Source of the DNA: Pseudomonadota bacterium
GTDB taxonomy: Bacteria > Desulfobacterota > Desulfobacteria > Desulfobacterales > Desulfobacteraceae
DNA: 15,355 nt
Direction: 5' to 3'
NCBI GenBank assembly: GCA_018816605.1
Contig: JAHIVS010000416.1
Coordinates: 1-15,355, forward strand
Positions 6,570-14,598 of this stretch are shown piece after piece. The notes below the pieces were generated by a model. The model did no database searches. It worked only from the letters and a program-made list of their open reading frames with translations, and was not told where the DNA came from. The translations under genes and the position numbers were made by a program. Within the stretch, counting starts at the first letter, position 1; every line of letters starts with the position of its first letter.

Positions 6570-7334
6570 ATGAGTAAAGTGATTGCCATGGCCGGTAAGG
6601 GAGGTGTTGGAAAAACAACTGTTTCCGCACTGGTGACTAGATATTTCGCAAAACAGCACAAGGATCCCCTTCTTGCAATTGATGCAGATCCCAACAGCAA
6701 CCTGGGGGAAACCCTGGGGCTTAAGATAGAAAAAACCGTGGGGGATATCCGGGAGGATTTCATGAAAGATCCCCAGGGGGTTCCTTCGGGCATGGACAAG
6801 ATTGTCTACCTTGAAATGCTGATGAACCAGGTATTGATCGAGCAGAGGGAGTTTGACCTTCTGGTCATGGGACGTCAGGAGGGGCAGGGCTGCTATTGCA
6901 TGGTCAACAATATTTTAAACCGGTTTGCCGATGAGCTGGAAAAAAATTATGCCTATCTTCTGGTGGACAATGAGGCCGGGATGGAACATCTGAGCCGCAG
7001 GACCAGCGGCCGTGTGGACATGCTTCTCATGGTCACGGACTATGCCTTAAGGGGGCTTCGGGCCGTGGGCCGGATCAATGAAATGCTGGGCGACCTCAAG
7101 CTGGATATCAAACACAAGGGCCTGATCATCAACCGGGCACCCAAGGAGTTGAGCCAGGCATTCCTGGATGAGGTGGAACGGATCGGGGTGCCGATTCTGT
7201 GCACCATCCCCGACGATGCCAATCTGCTTGCCTTTGACATGGCCCAGCGTTCTCTGATGGATCTTCCCGATGATTCTCCGGCGGTGGAGGCCATTGCCGG
7301 CATGATGGAAAAAGTGCAAGAGGTCATTGGGTAA
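6570..7334 (+). CDS. cooC: CooC-type nickel-insertion ATPase (CODH maturation)
   Basis: A 254-residue MinD/NifH-like P-loop ATPase of the CooC/AcsF type, which uses ATP to help load nickel into CO dehydrogenase or acetyl-CoA synthase. Visible are the deviant Walker A GKGGVGKTT (9-17) with signature Lys10, the switch I region AIDADPNSNLG (36-46), the CxC metal-binding pair Cys108-Tyr-Cys110 in GQGCYCMVNN, and the Walker B-like LLVDNEAGMEHLSRR stretch diagnostic of CooC. ATG 6570 is preceded by GGAG five bases upstream; an in-frame ATG at 6528 would add 14 unrelated residues. No CODH subunit gene is in the window. The downstream methyltransferase gene starts two bases after the stop, so this is probably the first gene of a long operon. 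Confidence 0.9.
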   Translation: MSKVIAMAGKGGVGKTTVSALVTRYFAKQHKDPLLAIDADPNSNLGETLGLKIEKTVGDIREDFMKDPQGVPSGMDKIVYLEMLMNQVLIEQREFDLLVMGRQEGQGCYCMVNNILNRFADELEKNYAYLLVDNEAGMEHLSRRTSGRVDMLLMVTDYALRGLRAVGRINEMLGDLKLDIKHKGLIINRAPKELSQAFLDEVERIGVPILCTIPDDANLLAFDMAQRSLMDLPDDSPAVEAIAGMMEKVQEVIG

Positions 7335-7336
7335 AA

Positions 7337-8110
7337 ATGGGATATGTATTTGATTTCAAGGATGCAGGGAACTACGATGCCTGGTTTGACAAGGGAAAGA
7401 ACCGTCATTGCCTGGACCTTGAAATCAAATTGATCCTGGACCTTTTGGATCCCAAAAAAGGACAGCGGATTTTGGATATCGGCTGTGGTACGGGGATGAG
7501 CCTTTTGCCCCTTCTGGAAAAGGGGTTGAATCTTACAGGACTTGACCCTTCCCCCTATATGCTGGACCTGGCGGACAAACGCCTGGGGAGCCAGGTGGAC
7601 CTGCACAGGGGGATGGCAGAAGACCTTCCCTTTGACGACAATTCCTTTGATATGGCGCTGCTGTTTACCAGTCTGGAATTTACAGACCGGCCGGCCAAGG
7701 CCATTGAAGAGGCCTGCAGGGTGGCCAAGGACCGGGTGGTGATCGGAGTGCTCAACCGGTATGCGCCCCAGAATATGTTCCGCAGGCTCAAAAGTTTTTT
7801 TTCCCCCGATATCTATACCCATGCCCACTTTTTCAGTATCTGGGAACTGCGGCAGATCCTGTTTGCCATCCTGGGAAGTGTGCCGGTAAAATGGCGGACA
7901 ACCCCACAGTTCCCCTTTATCCGGGGGGGATGGGCCTCTTATGTTGAAAATCTAAGCCTGGTGCAGAAATCTGTTTGCGGGTCATTGATCGGCATGCAGA
8001 TCAAACCGGTCCCCAAATTTATGACCCGTCCCCTGGCATTAAAAATTCTGAAAAGGAAACTATATAAGCCGGCCCCGGGACTTGTTACGGAAATGCGGCG
8101 CAAGGAATAA
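7337..8110 (+). CDS. Class I SAM-dependent methyltransferase, substrate unknown
   Basis: A 257-residue methyltransferase of the Methyltransf_11 type. The SAM-binding motif I ILDIGCGTG spans 45-53, the ribose-contacting acidic residue is Asp70 in LTGLDPSPYML, and motif II/III regions follow (AEDLPFDDNSFDMAL and a VVIGVLNRY strand). The C-terminal 90 residues, rich in aromatic and basic residues, are probably a substrate cap. The gene lies two bases after cooC and just before the amrS-like gene. A quinone C-methyltransferase role would fit the ubiA/ubiX genes downstream, but the protein lacks features that would let me call it UbiE/MenG. A role in metallocofactor or thiol methylation is equally open. 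Family certain, substrate unknown. Confidence 0.85.
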   Translation: MGYVFDFKDAGNYDAWFDKGKNRHCLDLEIKLILDLLDPKKGQRILDIGCGTGMSLLPLLEKGLNLTGLDPSPYMLDLADKRLGSQVDLHRGMAEDLPFDDNSFDMALLFTSLEFTDRPAKAIEEACRVAKDRVVIGVLNRYAPQNMFRRLKSFFSPDIYTHAHFFSIWELRQILFAILGSVPVKWRTTPQFPFIRGGWASYVENLSLVQKSVCGSLIGMQIKPVPKFMTRPLALKILKRKLYKPAPGLVTEMRRKE

Positions 8111-8117
8111 AGGAATA

Positions 8118-9128
8118 ATGGAAGCCCTTTTGTACGATAAACTTGAGAGAAATCTCGTCCAATGCAGGGTCTGCAACCATTTCTGCAAGATCAAAGACGG
8201 GAAAAAAGGCATCTGCAATGTGAGGGAAAACCAGGGGGGTATGCTTGTGTCCCTGGTTTTTGATCAGATAATCGCAACCAGTGTGGATCCCATCGAAAAA
8301 AAACCGATTTTCCATTTTAAACCAGGCTCTTATTCCTATTCCATTGCCACCATGGGGTGCAATTTTAACTGTCATTTCTGCCAAAATTCGGATATTGCCC
8401 AGATGCCTTCCGATACAAAGGGCGTGATCCGGGGCAAAAAAATTCATCCCCGAAAGATTGTGGAACAGGCAGTGGCTGCAGGGTGTCAGAGTATTTCATA
8501 CACCTATACCGAGCCTTCTGTTTTTTTTGAACTGGCCTATGAAACGGCAAAAGTGGCCAAAGAGAACCATCTGTCCAATATTTTTGTTACCAACGGGTAT
8601 ATGAGTGGGGATCTGATCTCCCTGGTGACCCCGTTTCTGGACGCTGTGAATGTGGATCTCAAGGCCTTTGATGAGAAATTTTACCAAACATACTGCCATG
8701 CCAGGCTTGAACCGGTGAAACAAACGTTGCGACTGATGAAAAAGGCCGGGATTCTGGTGGAGGTCACCACCCTGCTGATACCCGGGTTGAACGATGATCC
8801 AGAGGAACTTGCCCGCCTGGCCGCCTTTCTTGTAAATGACCTGGGGTGTGACACCCCCTGGCATGTTTCCAGGTTCCATCCCAGTTATCGGATGACCCAT
8901 ATGGGTCCCACGCCGGTTGCCGCCCTGGAAAGGGCATGCGAAATCGGTCAGAAGGCAGGTCTTGCCCATGTTTACACCGGCAATGTGCCGGGGCTGTCCT
9001 TTGAGAATACCCGCTGCCGGAGCTGTGATGCCCTGGTTGTCAAACGCCACGGCTATACCATAGAAAATTATTTAAAGGAGAACGGAACCTGTCCCGTGTG
9101 TGATGTTGGCGTTGTCGGCATTTATTAG
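8118..9128 (+). CDS. amrS: AmmeMemoRadiSam-type radical SAM enzyme
   Basis: A 336-residue radical SAM protein related to pyruvate-formate-lyase activating enzymes but of the AmrS type. An N-terminal Cys cluster (C16, C19, C23, C33 in CRVCNHFCK and GICNVR) precedes the radical SAM motif GCNFNCHFCQN with Cys81, Cys85 and Cys88 for the 4Fe-4S/SAM cluster. The TIM-barrel includes YTEPSVFFE and NVDLKAF. A C-terminal zinc-ribbon-like region has C300xxC303 and C325xxC328. AmrS normally travels with AMMECR1 and Memo homologues, or with a fusion of both, and neither is here. ATG 8118 lies seven bases after the methyltransferase stop, with AAGGA upstream; an in-frame upstream start would overlap that gene by 29 bases. 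The reaction is not established. Confidence 0.88.
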   Translation: MEALLYDKLERNLVQCRVCNHFCKIKDGKKGICNVRENQGGMLVSLVFDQIIATSVDPIEKKPIFHFKPGSYSYSIATMGCNFNCHFCQNSDIAQMPSDTKGVIRGKKIHPRKIVEQAVAAGCQSISYTYTEPSVFFELAYETAKVAKENHLSNIFVTNGYMSGDLISLVTPFLDAVNVDLKAFDEKFYQTYCHARLEPVKQTLRLMKKAGILVEVTTLLIPGLNDDPEELARLAAFLVNDLGCDTPWHVSRFHPSYRMTHMGPTPVAALERACEIGQKAGLAHVYTGNVPGLSFENTRCRSCDALVVKRHGYTIENYLKENGTCPVCDVGVVGIY

Positions 9129-9137
9129 CATCTGGGT

Positions 9138-10031
9138 TTGAGAACCGTGGAATGTGTTTTGAAAAATAAATCCCTGAAAGAAAAAATAATGGAATACGGG
9201 CGGATGATCAAGTTCAGCCATAGTATTTTTGCCCTTCCCTTTGCCCTGTCCGCCGTGGTTCTTGCCTGGCAGACCCATGCCGTATCCTATTGGGACCTTG
9301 TGTGGATTCTGGTGGCCATGGTGGCCGCAAGGTCTGCCGCCATGGGATTTAACAGAATCGTAGATGCAACAATCGATTCTAAAAATCCCAGAACCGCCAT
9401 TCGGGAAATCCCGGCTGGAATCGTGTCCCAAAAACAGGCGGCCGTTTTTGTGGGCCTTTCTTCGATTGTCTTTCTGGGGGCGGCGGCCCTGTTGTCCCCC
9501 CTTTGTTTTTTCCTCTCGTTTCCGGTTTTGTTTTTCCTTTTGTTTTATTCCTATACCAAACGGTTTACCCGATACTGCCATCTGTATCTGGGATTTGCCA
9601 TATCCCTGGCCCCTGTGGGGGCATGGGTCGCCATTGCCGGCAATCTGTCCTTTGGCATTGTGTATTTGAGCCTGGGTCTTATGACCTATATTGCCGGTTT
9701 TGATATTCTCTATGCCTGCCAGGATGTTGATTTTGACCGGGAACAGGGCCTTTTTTCCCTACCGGCAAAAATCGGGCCTCGGCGGGCCATGCAGGTCTCT
9801 TCGCTGCTCCATGTATTGACCCTGGTTTTTCTGGGCGCCATGTACGCAAGTTTTCAGATGCATCCGGTTTTTTTACTTTTTCTGACCCTCATTGCCATCC
9901 TGCTGCTCATCGAGCATCGGCTGGTAAAGCCGGACAACCTGACCCATATCCATCTGGCGTTTTTCCATATCAATTCCATGGTCTCTGTGCTTCTTTTTAT
10001 CGGGATCGTGATTGAAGGGGGGGTCAGGTGA
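9138..10031 (+). CDS. mqnP: UbiA-family prenyltransferase (probable MqnP of futalosine menaquinone pathway)
   Basis: An integral membrane aromatic prenyltransferase of about 290 residues with eight or nine membrane segments. The two Asp-rich motifs binding Mg-polyprenyl diphosphate are present: NRIVDATID (72-80, followed by NPRTAIREIPAG) and DVDFDREQG (196-204). The early FSHSIFALPFAL stretch is typical of 4-hydroxybenzoate-type UbiA and of MqnP, which attaches the polyprenyl tail to a dihydroxynaphthoate precursor. It overlaps the ubiX gene by four bases. The start is uncertain: TTG 9138 gives 297 residues but lacks a ribosome site, TTG 9159 has GTGGA before it, and ATG 9189 leaves only a short N-terminus before the first motif. 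The futalosine assignment is inferred from organism type and the ubiX neighbour. Confidence 0.85.
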   Translation: MRTVECVLKNKSLKEKIMEYGRMIKFSHSIFALPFALSAVVLAWQTHAVSYWDLVWILVAMVAARSAAMGFNRIVDATIDSKNPRTAIREIPAGIVSQKQAAVFVGLSSIVFLGAAALLSPLCFFLSFPVLFFLLFYSYTKRFTRYCHLYLGFAISLAPVGAWVAIAGNLSFGIVYLSLGLMTYIAGFDILYACQDVDFDREQGLFSLPAKIGPRRAMQVSSLLHVLTLVFLGAMYASFQMHPVFLLFLTLIAILLLIEHRLVKPDNLTHIHLAFFHINSMVSVLLFIGIVIEGGVR

Positions 10032-10669
10032 AAAGCGCCGGGAATCTGGAAAATAAAGAGATAAGGGATAAGGGCAAAACCATCGTGGTGGCCATCAGCG
10101 GCGCTTCGGGTTCCATATATGGGGTCAGGCTTATAAAAGCACTGGTTGAAACCGGCTGCCAGGTGCTGATCCTCCTTTCCCATGCCGGCCGGAAAGTATT
10201 GGCCCATGAAATGGGATATGATCCTCAAACCACTTTTTTGTCATTTCTCGCCCAATACGGGGTGGCGTTTGACAAGGGCAGGGTGCCAGAGATTTTTTTC
10301 CAGGACGAGATTGCATCGGCCCCGGCCTCGGGTTCTTTTGTCCACCATGGCATGGCCGTGGTTCCCTGTTCCATGAAAACCCTTTCTGCAATTGCTTCCG
10401 GGTATGCAGACAATCTGATCACCCGGTCCTGCGATGTGAGTTTGAAAGAGAGGCGCACCCTGGTGCTGGTTCCCAGGGAAACCCCCTTGAGTCTCATTCA
10501 TCTATCAAACATGACCCGGGCGGCAAGTGCCGGTGCCGTGATCCTGCCGCCCACCCCTTCTTTTTACACCTTCCCCAAAACCATTGAAGAGATTGTGGAT
10601 ACCATTGTGGCCAGAATCATGGACCATCTCGGGGTGGCCCATAACCTGGGATCGCGCTGGGGATCTTGA
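10028..10669 (+). CDS. ubiX: Flavin prenyltransferase UbiX
   Basis: A 213-residue UbiX/Pad1-type protein that attaches dimethylallyl to FMN, making the prenyl-FMN cofactor of UbiD-type decarboxylases. Visible are the FMN-binding GASGSIYG (25-32), PCSMKTLSAIASGYADNL from residue 113, the KERR motif (140-143), and PRETPLSLIHLSNM, all hallmarks of the active enzyme. The GTG start overlaps the stop of the prenyltransferase gene as GTGA, a clear sign of coupled translation. The first 16 residues, charged and polar, precede the usual family start. In futalosine-type menaquinone synthesis this pair works with a UbiD homologue (MqnL) that is not in the window. The stop overlaps the next gene's TTG start. 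Confidence 0.93.
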   Translation: MKSAGNLENKEIRDKGKTIVVAISGASGSIYGVRLIKALVETGCQVLILLSHAGRKVLAHEMGYDPQTTFLSFLAQYGVAFDKGRVPEIFFQDEIASAPASGSFVHHGMAVVPCSMKTLSAIASGYADNLITRSCDVSLKERRTLVLVPRETPLSLIHLSNMTRAASAGAVILPPTPSFYTFPKTIEEIVDTIVARIMDHLGVAHNLGSRWGS

Positions 10670-11967
10670 ATCTGGGCAGCAAAAGGGCACAAGCCCTGGA
10701 GATAATCCATATCCTTGGTAAGAAAGGATATAAAGCCTATATCGTGGGGGGGGCTGTCAGGGATTACCTGTTGAACCGGCCGCCCGGGGATGCGGATATT
10801 CTGACCGATGCCCCTGCCCCTGTCATTAAAGCCCTGTTTGCCCAAACCCGGCAGGTGGGCAAAACCTTTCCCATTTGTCTGGTCAACGGGGTTGAGGTGG
10901 CATCCTGCAGGGCAGGGAAACATTCAGGCAGTTTTCCTGCAGGCGATTTGGGGTTGCGGGATTTTACCATCAACAGCATGGCCTGGGATTTGGCGTCCAA
11001 AACCCTGATCGATCCCTTTGACGGGAAAAAGGATCTTATAAAAAAAATCATTCGGTTTACCGGGGATCCCGGAAAACGAATTCTGGAAGATCCTTTGCGC
11101 ATGGTTCGGGCCTGCCGGTTTGCAGGTCAGTTTGAGGGAACCTTGTCCGATGAAACCCTGGCCGCCATTTTAATGCATGCCCCTCTGATTTCGGAAAAGG
11201 TGCCAGGCGAACGAATCCAGATGGAATTGATCAAGGCCATGGCCATGGCAACACCTTCCCAATTTTTTTTAAATCTCCGTGCTACCGGTCTTCTGGTAAG
11301 GATATTGCCCTGTCTTGACCGGTGTTCTGCCCTGGACGGCGGCCCCCACCACGGGGAAACCGTGTTTGAACACAGCCTGATGGTGGGGGATGCCCTGCCG
11401 GCCAATCGTCCCCTCTTCAGGCTTGCCGGTTTTGTCCATGATGCAGGAAAATTTGATGCAGCAAGGATAGAAGACGGCCAGCTGACCTTTGCCGGCCACG
11501 AGACCCATGTGGACGCCATCCGGACAGATCTTGAGGCGCTGCGGTTTTCCACACGGGACCAGGCCTATGTCCTTGCCCTGGTCCGGGCCCATATGCGGCC
11601 TTTGACGGAAGAGACAACCCCCAAAGCCGTGCGCCGTCTTCTGGCCATGCTCGACAGCCACGGCCTGCCGTTCCGGGATTTTTTACGCATGCGCATTGCA
11701 GACAAAAAGGGGAATCTGGCCAAACAGCCCTATACCCTGTCGGATATCCGTATCCGGCTTGGAAAAATCCTGGAGGAGGTGTCCGGCCGAACCGCCTTTA
11801 ACGTCAATGACCTGGCCATATCCGGAAGGGATATCATGGAACTGCTCCAGATGGCGCCGGGTCCTCAAGTGGGCCGGATAAAAGAGTGCCTGCTTGAACG
11901 TGTTCTGGAAGATCCTTCCCTGAACACCCGGCAGCGCCTTGAGCAGTTATTGAGGCAGGGGGTTTAA
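10666..11967 (+). CDS. cca: tRNA nucleotidyltransferase (CCA-adding or A-adding) with HD domain
   Basis: A 433-residue class II nucleotidyltransferase that adds or repairs the 3' CCA (or only its A) of tRNA. The head domain shows GGAVRD (28-33) and the catalytic carboxylates Asp42 and Asp44 in GDADILTDA, then RDFTINSMAWD and EDPLRMVRACRFA. A C-terminal HD-phosphohydrolase module has FEHSLMV and FVHDAGK (His258-Asp259), as in the E. coli-type enzyme and many deltaproteobacterial ones. The likely start is TTG, overlapping the ubiX stop as TTGA, with GGGGA only two bases before it; no nearby ATG suits the family. It ends the cooC-cca run. CCA versus A-only specificity cannot be decided here. Confidence 0.9.
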   Translation: MNLGSKRAQALEIIHILGKKGYKAYIVGGAVRDYLLNRPPGDADILTDAPAPVIKALFAQTRQVGKTFPICLVNGVEVASCRAGKHSGSFPAGDLGLRDFTINSMAWDLASKTLIDPFDGKKDLIKKIIRFTGDPGKRILEDPLRMVRACRFAGQFEGTLSDETLAAILMHAPLISEKVPGERIQMELIKAMAMATPSQFFLNLRATGLLVRILPCLDRCSALDGGPHHGETVFEHSLMVGDALPANRPLFRLAGFVHDAGKFDAARIEDGQLTFAGHETHVDAIRTDLEALRFSTRDQAYVLALVRAHMRPLTEETTPKAVRRLLAMLDSHGLPFRDFLRMRIADKKGNLAKQPYTLSDIRIRLGKILEEVSGRTAFNVNDLAISGRDIMELLQMAPGPQVGRIKECLLERVLEDPSLNTRQRLEQLLRQGV

Positions 11968-11972
11968 TTTTC

Positions 11973-12002
11973 TTGCAAATTCCGGCCCGCCAGGGCTATA
12001 AG
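11973..12002 (+). promoter_or_regulatory. Sigma-70-like promoter of serB
   Basis: TTGCAA (11973-11978, four of six consensus bases) and TATAAG (11997-12002, five of six) are separated by 18 bases in the 70-base gap after cca, predicting a start near 12009 and a leader of about 30 bases. This would make serB and the following Fe-S gene at least partly independent of the cooC-cca run. No terminator with a T-tract is visible after cca. Confidence 0.45.
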
Positions 12003-12037
12003 ACAAATTTTAACTTTAGGACTATAAGGACGGGACA

Positions 12038-13267
12038 ATGGGCGATATCGTTCTGATAAACATAACCGGCAGGGACAGGAAAGGACTTGATGCAAAGTTT
12101 ACCGCCATCCTTGCCCAGTATAATGTCACCATCTTGGATATCGGCCAGGCCGTCATCCATGCGCACATTTCCCTTGGCATTCTGGCAGAGATCCCCTGCT
12201 CACAGGATTTTTCCCGTGTTTTCAAGGATATTCTGTTTGAAGGGCATAAGACGGGACTGACCATTGATATCAAACCGGTAGACCTTGAAGATTATGAAAG
12301 ATGGGTCAATGCCCAGGGCAAGGAACGGCGGATTATCACCATTTTGGGAAGGACCATGACCGCCCGTCAGATTTCTTCCGTGGCATCCGTGATTGCCGAA
12401 AACGACCTGAATATTGATTCCATCACCCGGCTGACGGGCCGCAGGTCCTTTGTAAACCCCCAGATTAATCCCAAGGCCAGCGTTCAGTTTTCCGTTTCCG
12501 GCACCCCGGTCAATATTTTGAAGATGCGGGGCAAATTTATGGAAATTTCCCAGAAGGCCGGGATTGATATCTCGTTCCATGTGGACAATATTTATCGGAA
12601 AAACAGGAAATTGGTGGTCTTTGACATGGATTCCACCCTGATCCAGGCCGAAGTGATTGTGGAGCTGGCAAAGATTGCGGGTGTGGGAGAGCAGGTTGCC
12701 AAAATCACCGAGGCTGCCATGAAAGGGGAGATGGACTTTAAAGAAAGCTTTATAAATCGGGTGGCCCTGCTGAAAGGGCTTCGGCAGGAACAGCTTGAGA
12801 AGATTACCCGGGAACTGCCCCTGACGGAAGGGGCGGACCTGGTCACCAAAACCCTGAAAAATCTCGGATATAAACTGGGGATATTGTCCGGCGGTTTTAC
12901 CTTTGTGGGAAGCTATCTGCAGGATCTGCTGGGGTTTGACTATGTCTTTGCCAATGACCTGGAGATAAAAGAGGGGGTTGTGACCGGGAAGGTCCTGGGC
13001 GAGATTGTGGACGGCCAGAAAAAAGCCAGCCTGCTCAGGGAAATCGCCCAGAGGGAAAATATTTCCATTGAACAGACCATTGCCGTGGGGGATGGGGCCA
13101 ATGACCTGCCCATGATCAGCATTGCAGGACTTGGGGTGGCATTTAATGCCAAGCCCATTGTTCGGGAAAAAGCCTCCAATGCCATTTCCACCATGGGGCT
13201 TGACGGACTTTTATACCTGATCGGTATCCATGAAAGAGAGATCAAGCAGTCAAACCAGGGTGGTTAA
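12038..13267 (+). CDS. serB: Phosphoserine phosphatase SerB with two ACT-like domains
   Basis: A 409-residue enzyme that dephosphorylates L-phosphoserine to serine, the last step of serine synthesis, in the cytoplasm. Residues 1-90 and about 96-180 form two ACT-like regulatory domains (the first opens IVLINITGRDRKGLDAKF). The HAD phosphatase follows with DMDST (196-200; Asp196 nucleophile, Asp198 acid/base), LSGGFTFVG, a DGQKKA lysine and GDGANDLPM (Asp352, Asp356). This ACT-ACT-HAD build and length match the mycobacterial SerB2 type, where ACT domains sense amino acids. AAGGA lies seven bases before ATG 12038. The Fe-S protein gene starts six bases after its stop. Confidence 0.93.
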   Translation: MGDIVLINITGRDRKGLDAKFTAILAQYNVTILDIGQAVIHAHISLGILAEIPCSQDFSRVFKDILFEGHKTGLTIDIKPVDLEDYERWVNAQGKERRIITILGRTMTARQISSVASVIAENDLNIDSITRLTGRRSFVNPQINPKASVQFSVSGTPVNILKMRGKFMEISQKAGIDISFHVDNIYRKNRKLVVFDMDSTLIQAEVIVELAKIAGVGEQVAKITEAAMKGEMDFKESFINRVALLKGLRQEQLEKITRELPLTEGADLVTKTLKNLGYKLGILSGGFTFVGSYLQDLLGFDYVFANDLEIKEGVVTGKVLGEIVDGQKKASLLREIAQRENISIEQTIAVGDGANDLPMISIAGLGVAFNAKPIVREKASNAISTMGLDGLLYLIGIHEREIKQSNQGG

Positions 13268-13272
13268 ATACC

Positions 13273-14598
13273 ATGTCCCTGGATGATATGAACAGATTGG
13301 CCCGGGATGTAAGGGGCCTTGAAGGGCAATTGGCCCTTTGCACCCGGTGCGGGATGTGCCAGGCCCATTGCCCCCTGTATGCAAAAACCGGACAGGAATC
13401 GGATGTCTCCCGGGGCAAGCTGGCCCTGGTCGGCGGTCTCATGGACCGGGTGTTTGATGATGCAAAAGGGGTGCAGGAACGCCTGGGCCGGTGCCTTTTG
13501 TGCGGGTCCTGCGCCCACAAGTGTCCAAGTTCCGTGGATACGACTGGGATCATGTTAAAGGCCCGGGCCATTATTGCTCAGTTTTCAGGACTGTCCTTTG
13601 CAAAGCAGCTGATATTCAAAGGATTGCTGGCAAATCCCAGAATTTTCAATCAATTGACGGCCATGGCTGCCCCATTTCAGGCACTTGCCTTTCGGAGGGA
13701 AAAAAATTTTCAGGGAACCTCCTGTGCCCGCATCGCCTCCCCCCTGCTGGGTCACCGCCATCTTGTGCCCCTGGCCAGAATCCCCTTTGGCAGCCAGGGC
13801 CGAAACATGGATTTCAGAAACAAGGGCAGGGGGGTGACGATAGCATTTTTTGTGGGCTGTCTGGTGGACAAGGTTTTTCCCCAGATTGCCCACGCTTTGG
13901 TGGAAGTGCTTGCCCATTTCAAGGTGAACATCCTCATCCCCAGGGACCAGGGATGCTGCGGTATACCGGCCTTGGCATCGGGTGACACCCAGAGCTTTGA
14001 ACGATTGCTGGCCTTTCATGTGGATCTTTTTTCACGCGAGCCTGTGGATTATCTGGTAACCGCCTGTGCCACCTGTTCTTCCACCATCATCCGTCAATGG
14101 CCTGCCCTGCTCCAGGAAAAAAAAGGACCCGGTCAGAGGGAACGATTGGAAAAGGCCATGGTGCTTGCGGAAAAGACCGTGGACATCAGCTGGCTTCTGG
14201 CAAAGCGTTTTGATCTGGTGGCGCCGTTTAAGGAAAAACCGGGTCCAGGACAGGTCATCACCTGCCATGACCCCTGCCATCTGAGAAAAACCCTGGGGAT
14301 TTTTAAAGAACCCAGGCAGGTGATCCAGGCCTGCGGTCACACGCTCAAAGAGATGGGATCTCCGGATCACTGCTGCGGCATGGGCGGCAGTTTTAACCTG
14401 GATCATTATGATCTGTCCTGCCAAATAGGAGCGGAAAAAGCCCTGGATATCATGGCCACAGGCTGTACAACCGTGGCCGCATCCTGTCCGGCCTGCATGG
14501 TGCAGATATCGGACATGCTGGCCCGGCAAAAGGCCCTGATCCGGGTGAAACACCCGATCCAGATATATGCGGACCAATTAAAATCGGTTGGGGGCTAA
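13273..14598 (+). CDS. GlcF/LldE-like iron-sulfur oxidoreductase subunit with two CCG domains
   Basis: A 441-residue electron-transfer protein. Two ferredoxin-type 4Fe-4S motifs lie at the N-terminus: C23xxC26xxC29xxxCP and C74xxC77xxC80xxxCP. Two cysteine-rich CCG domains follow: Cys196 with CCG at 228-230, then CHDPCH (331-336) with CCG at 367-369, as in glycolate oxidase subunit GlcF, lactate utilisation LldE and the heterodisulfide reductase HdrB fold. These subunits accept electrons from a FAD-linked 2-hydroxyacid dehydrogenase, which is absent here. The gene follows serB by six bases with no strong ribosome site before ATG 13273, suggesting coupling. Its stop codon overlaps that of queC on the other strand. 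The substrate route (lactate, glycolate, other) cannot be set from this gene. Confidence 0.88.
   Translation: MSLDDMNRLARDVRGLEGQLALCTRCGMCQAHCPLYAKTGQESDVSRGKLALVGGLMDRVFDDAKGVQERLGRCLLCGSCAHKCPSSVDTTGIMLKARAIIAQFSGLSFAKQLIFKGLLANPRIFNQLTAMAAPFQALAFRREKNFQGTSCARIASPLLGHRHLVPLARIPFGSQGRNMDFRNKGRGVTIAFFVGCLVDKVFPQIAHALVEVLAHFKVNILIPRDQGCCGIPALASGDTQSFERLLAFHVDLFSREPVDYLVTACATCSSTIIRQWPALLQEKKGPGQRERLEKAMVLAEKTVDISWLLAKRFDLVAPFKEKPGPGQVITCHDPCHLRKTLGIFKEPRQVIQACGHTLKEMGSPDHCCGMGGSFNLDHYDLSCQIGAEKALDIMATGCTTVAASCPACMVQISDMLARQKALIRVKHPIQIYADQLKSVGG

Noticed and set aside
11981..11997. Small stem GGCCC-GCCA-GGGCT after cca as a terminator
   Set aside because: Only four or five pairs with no T-tract, and it lies in the spacer of a better promoter match.
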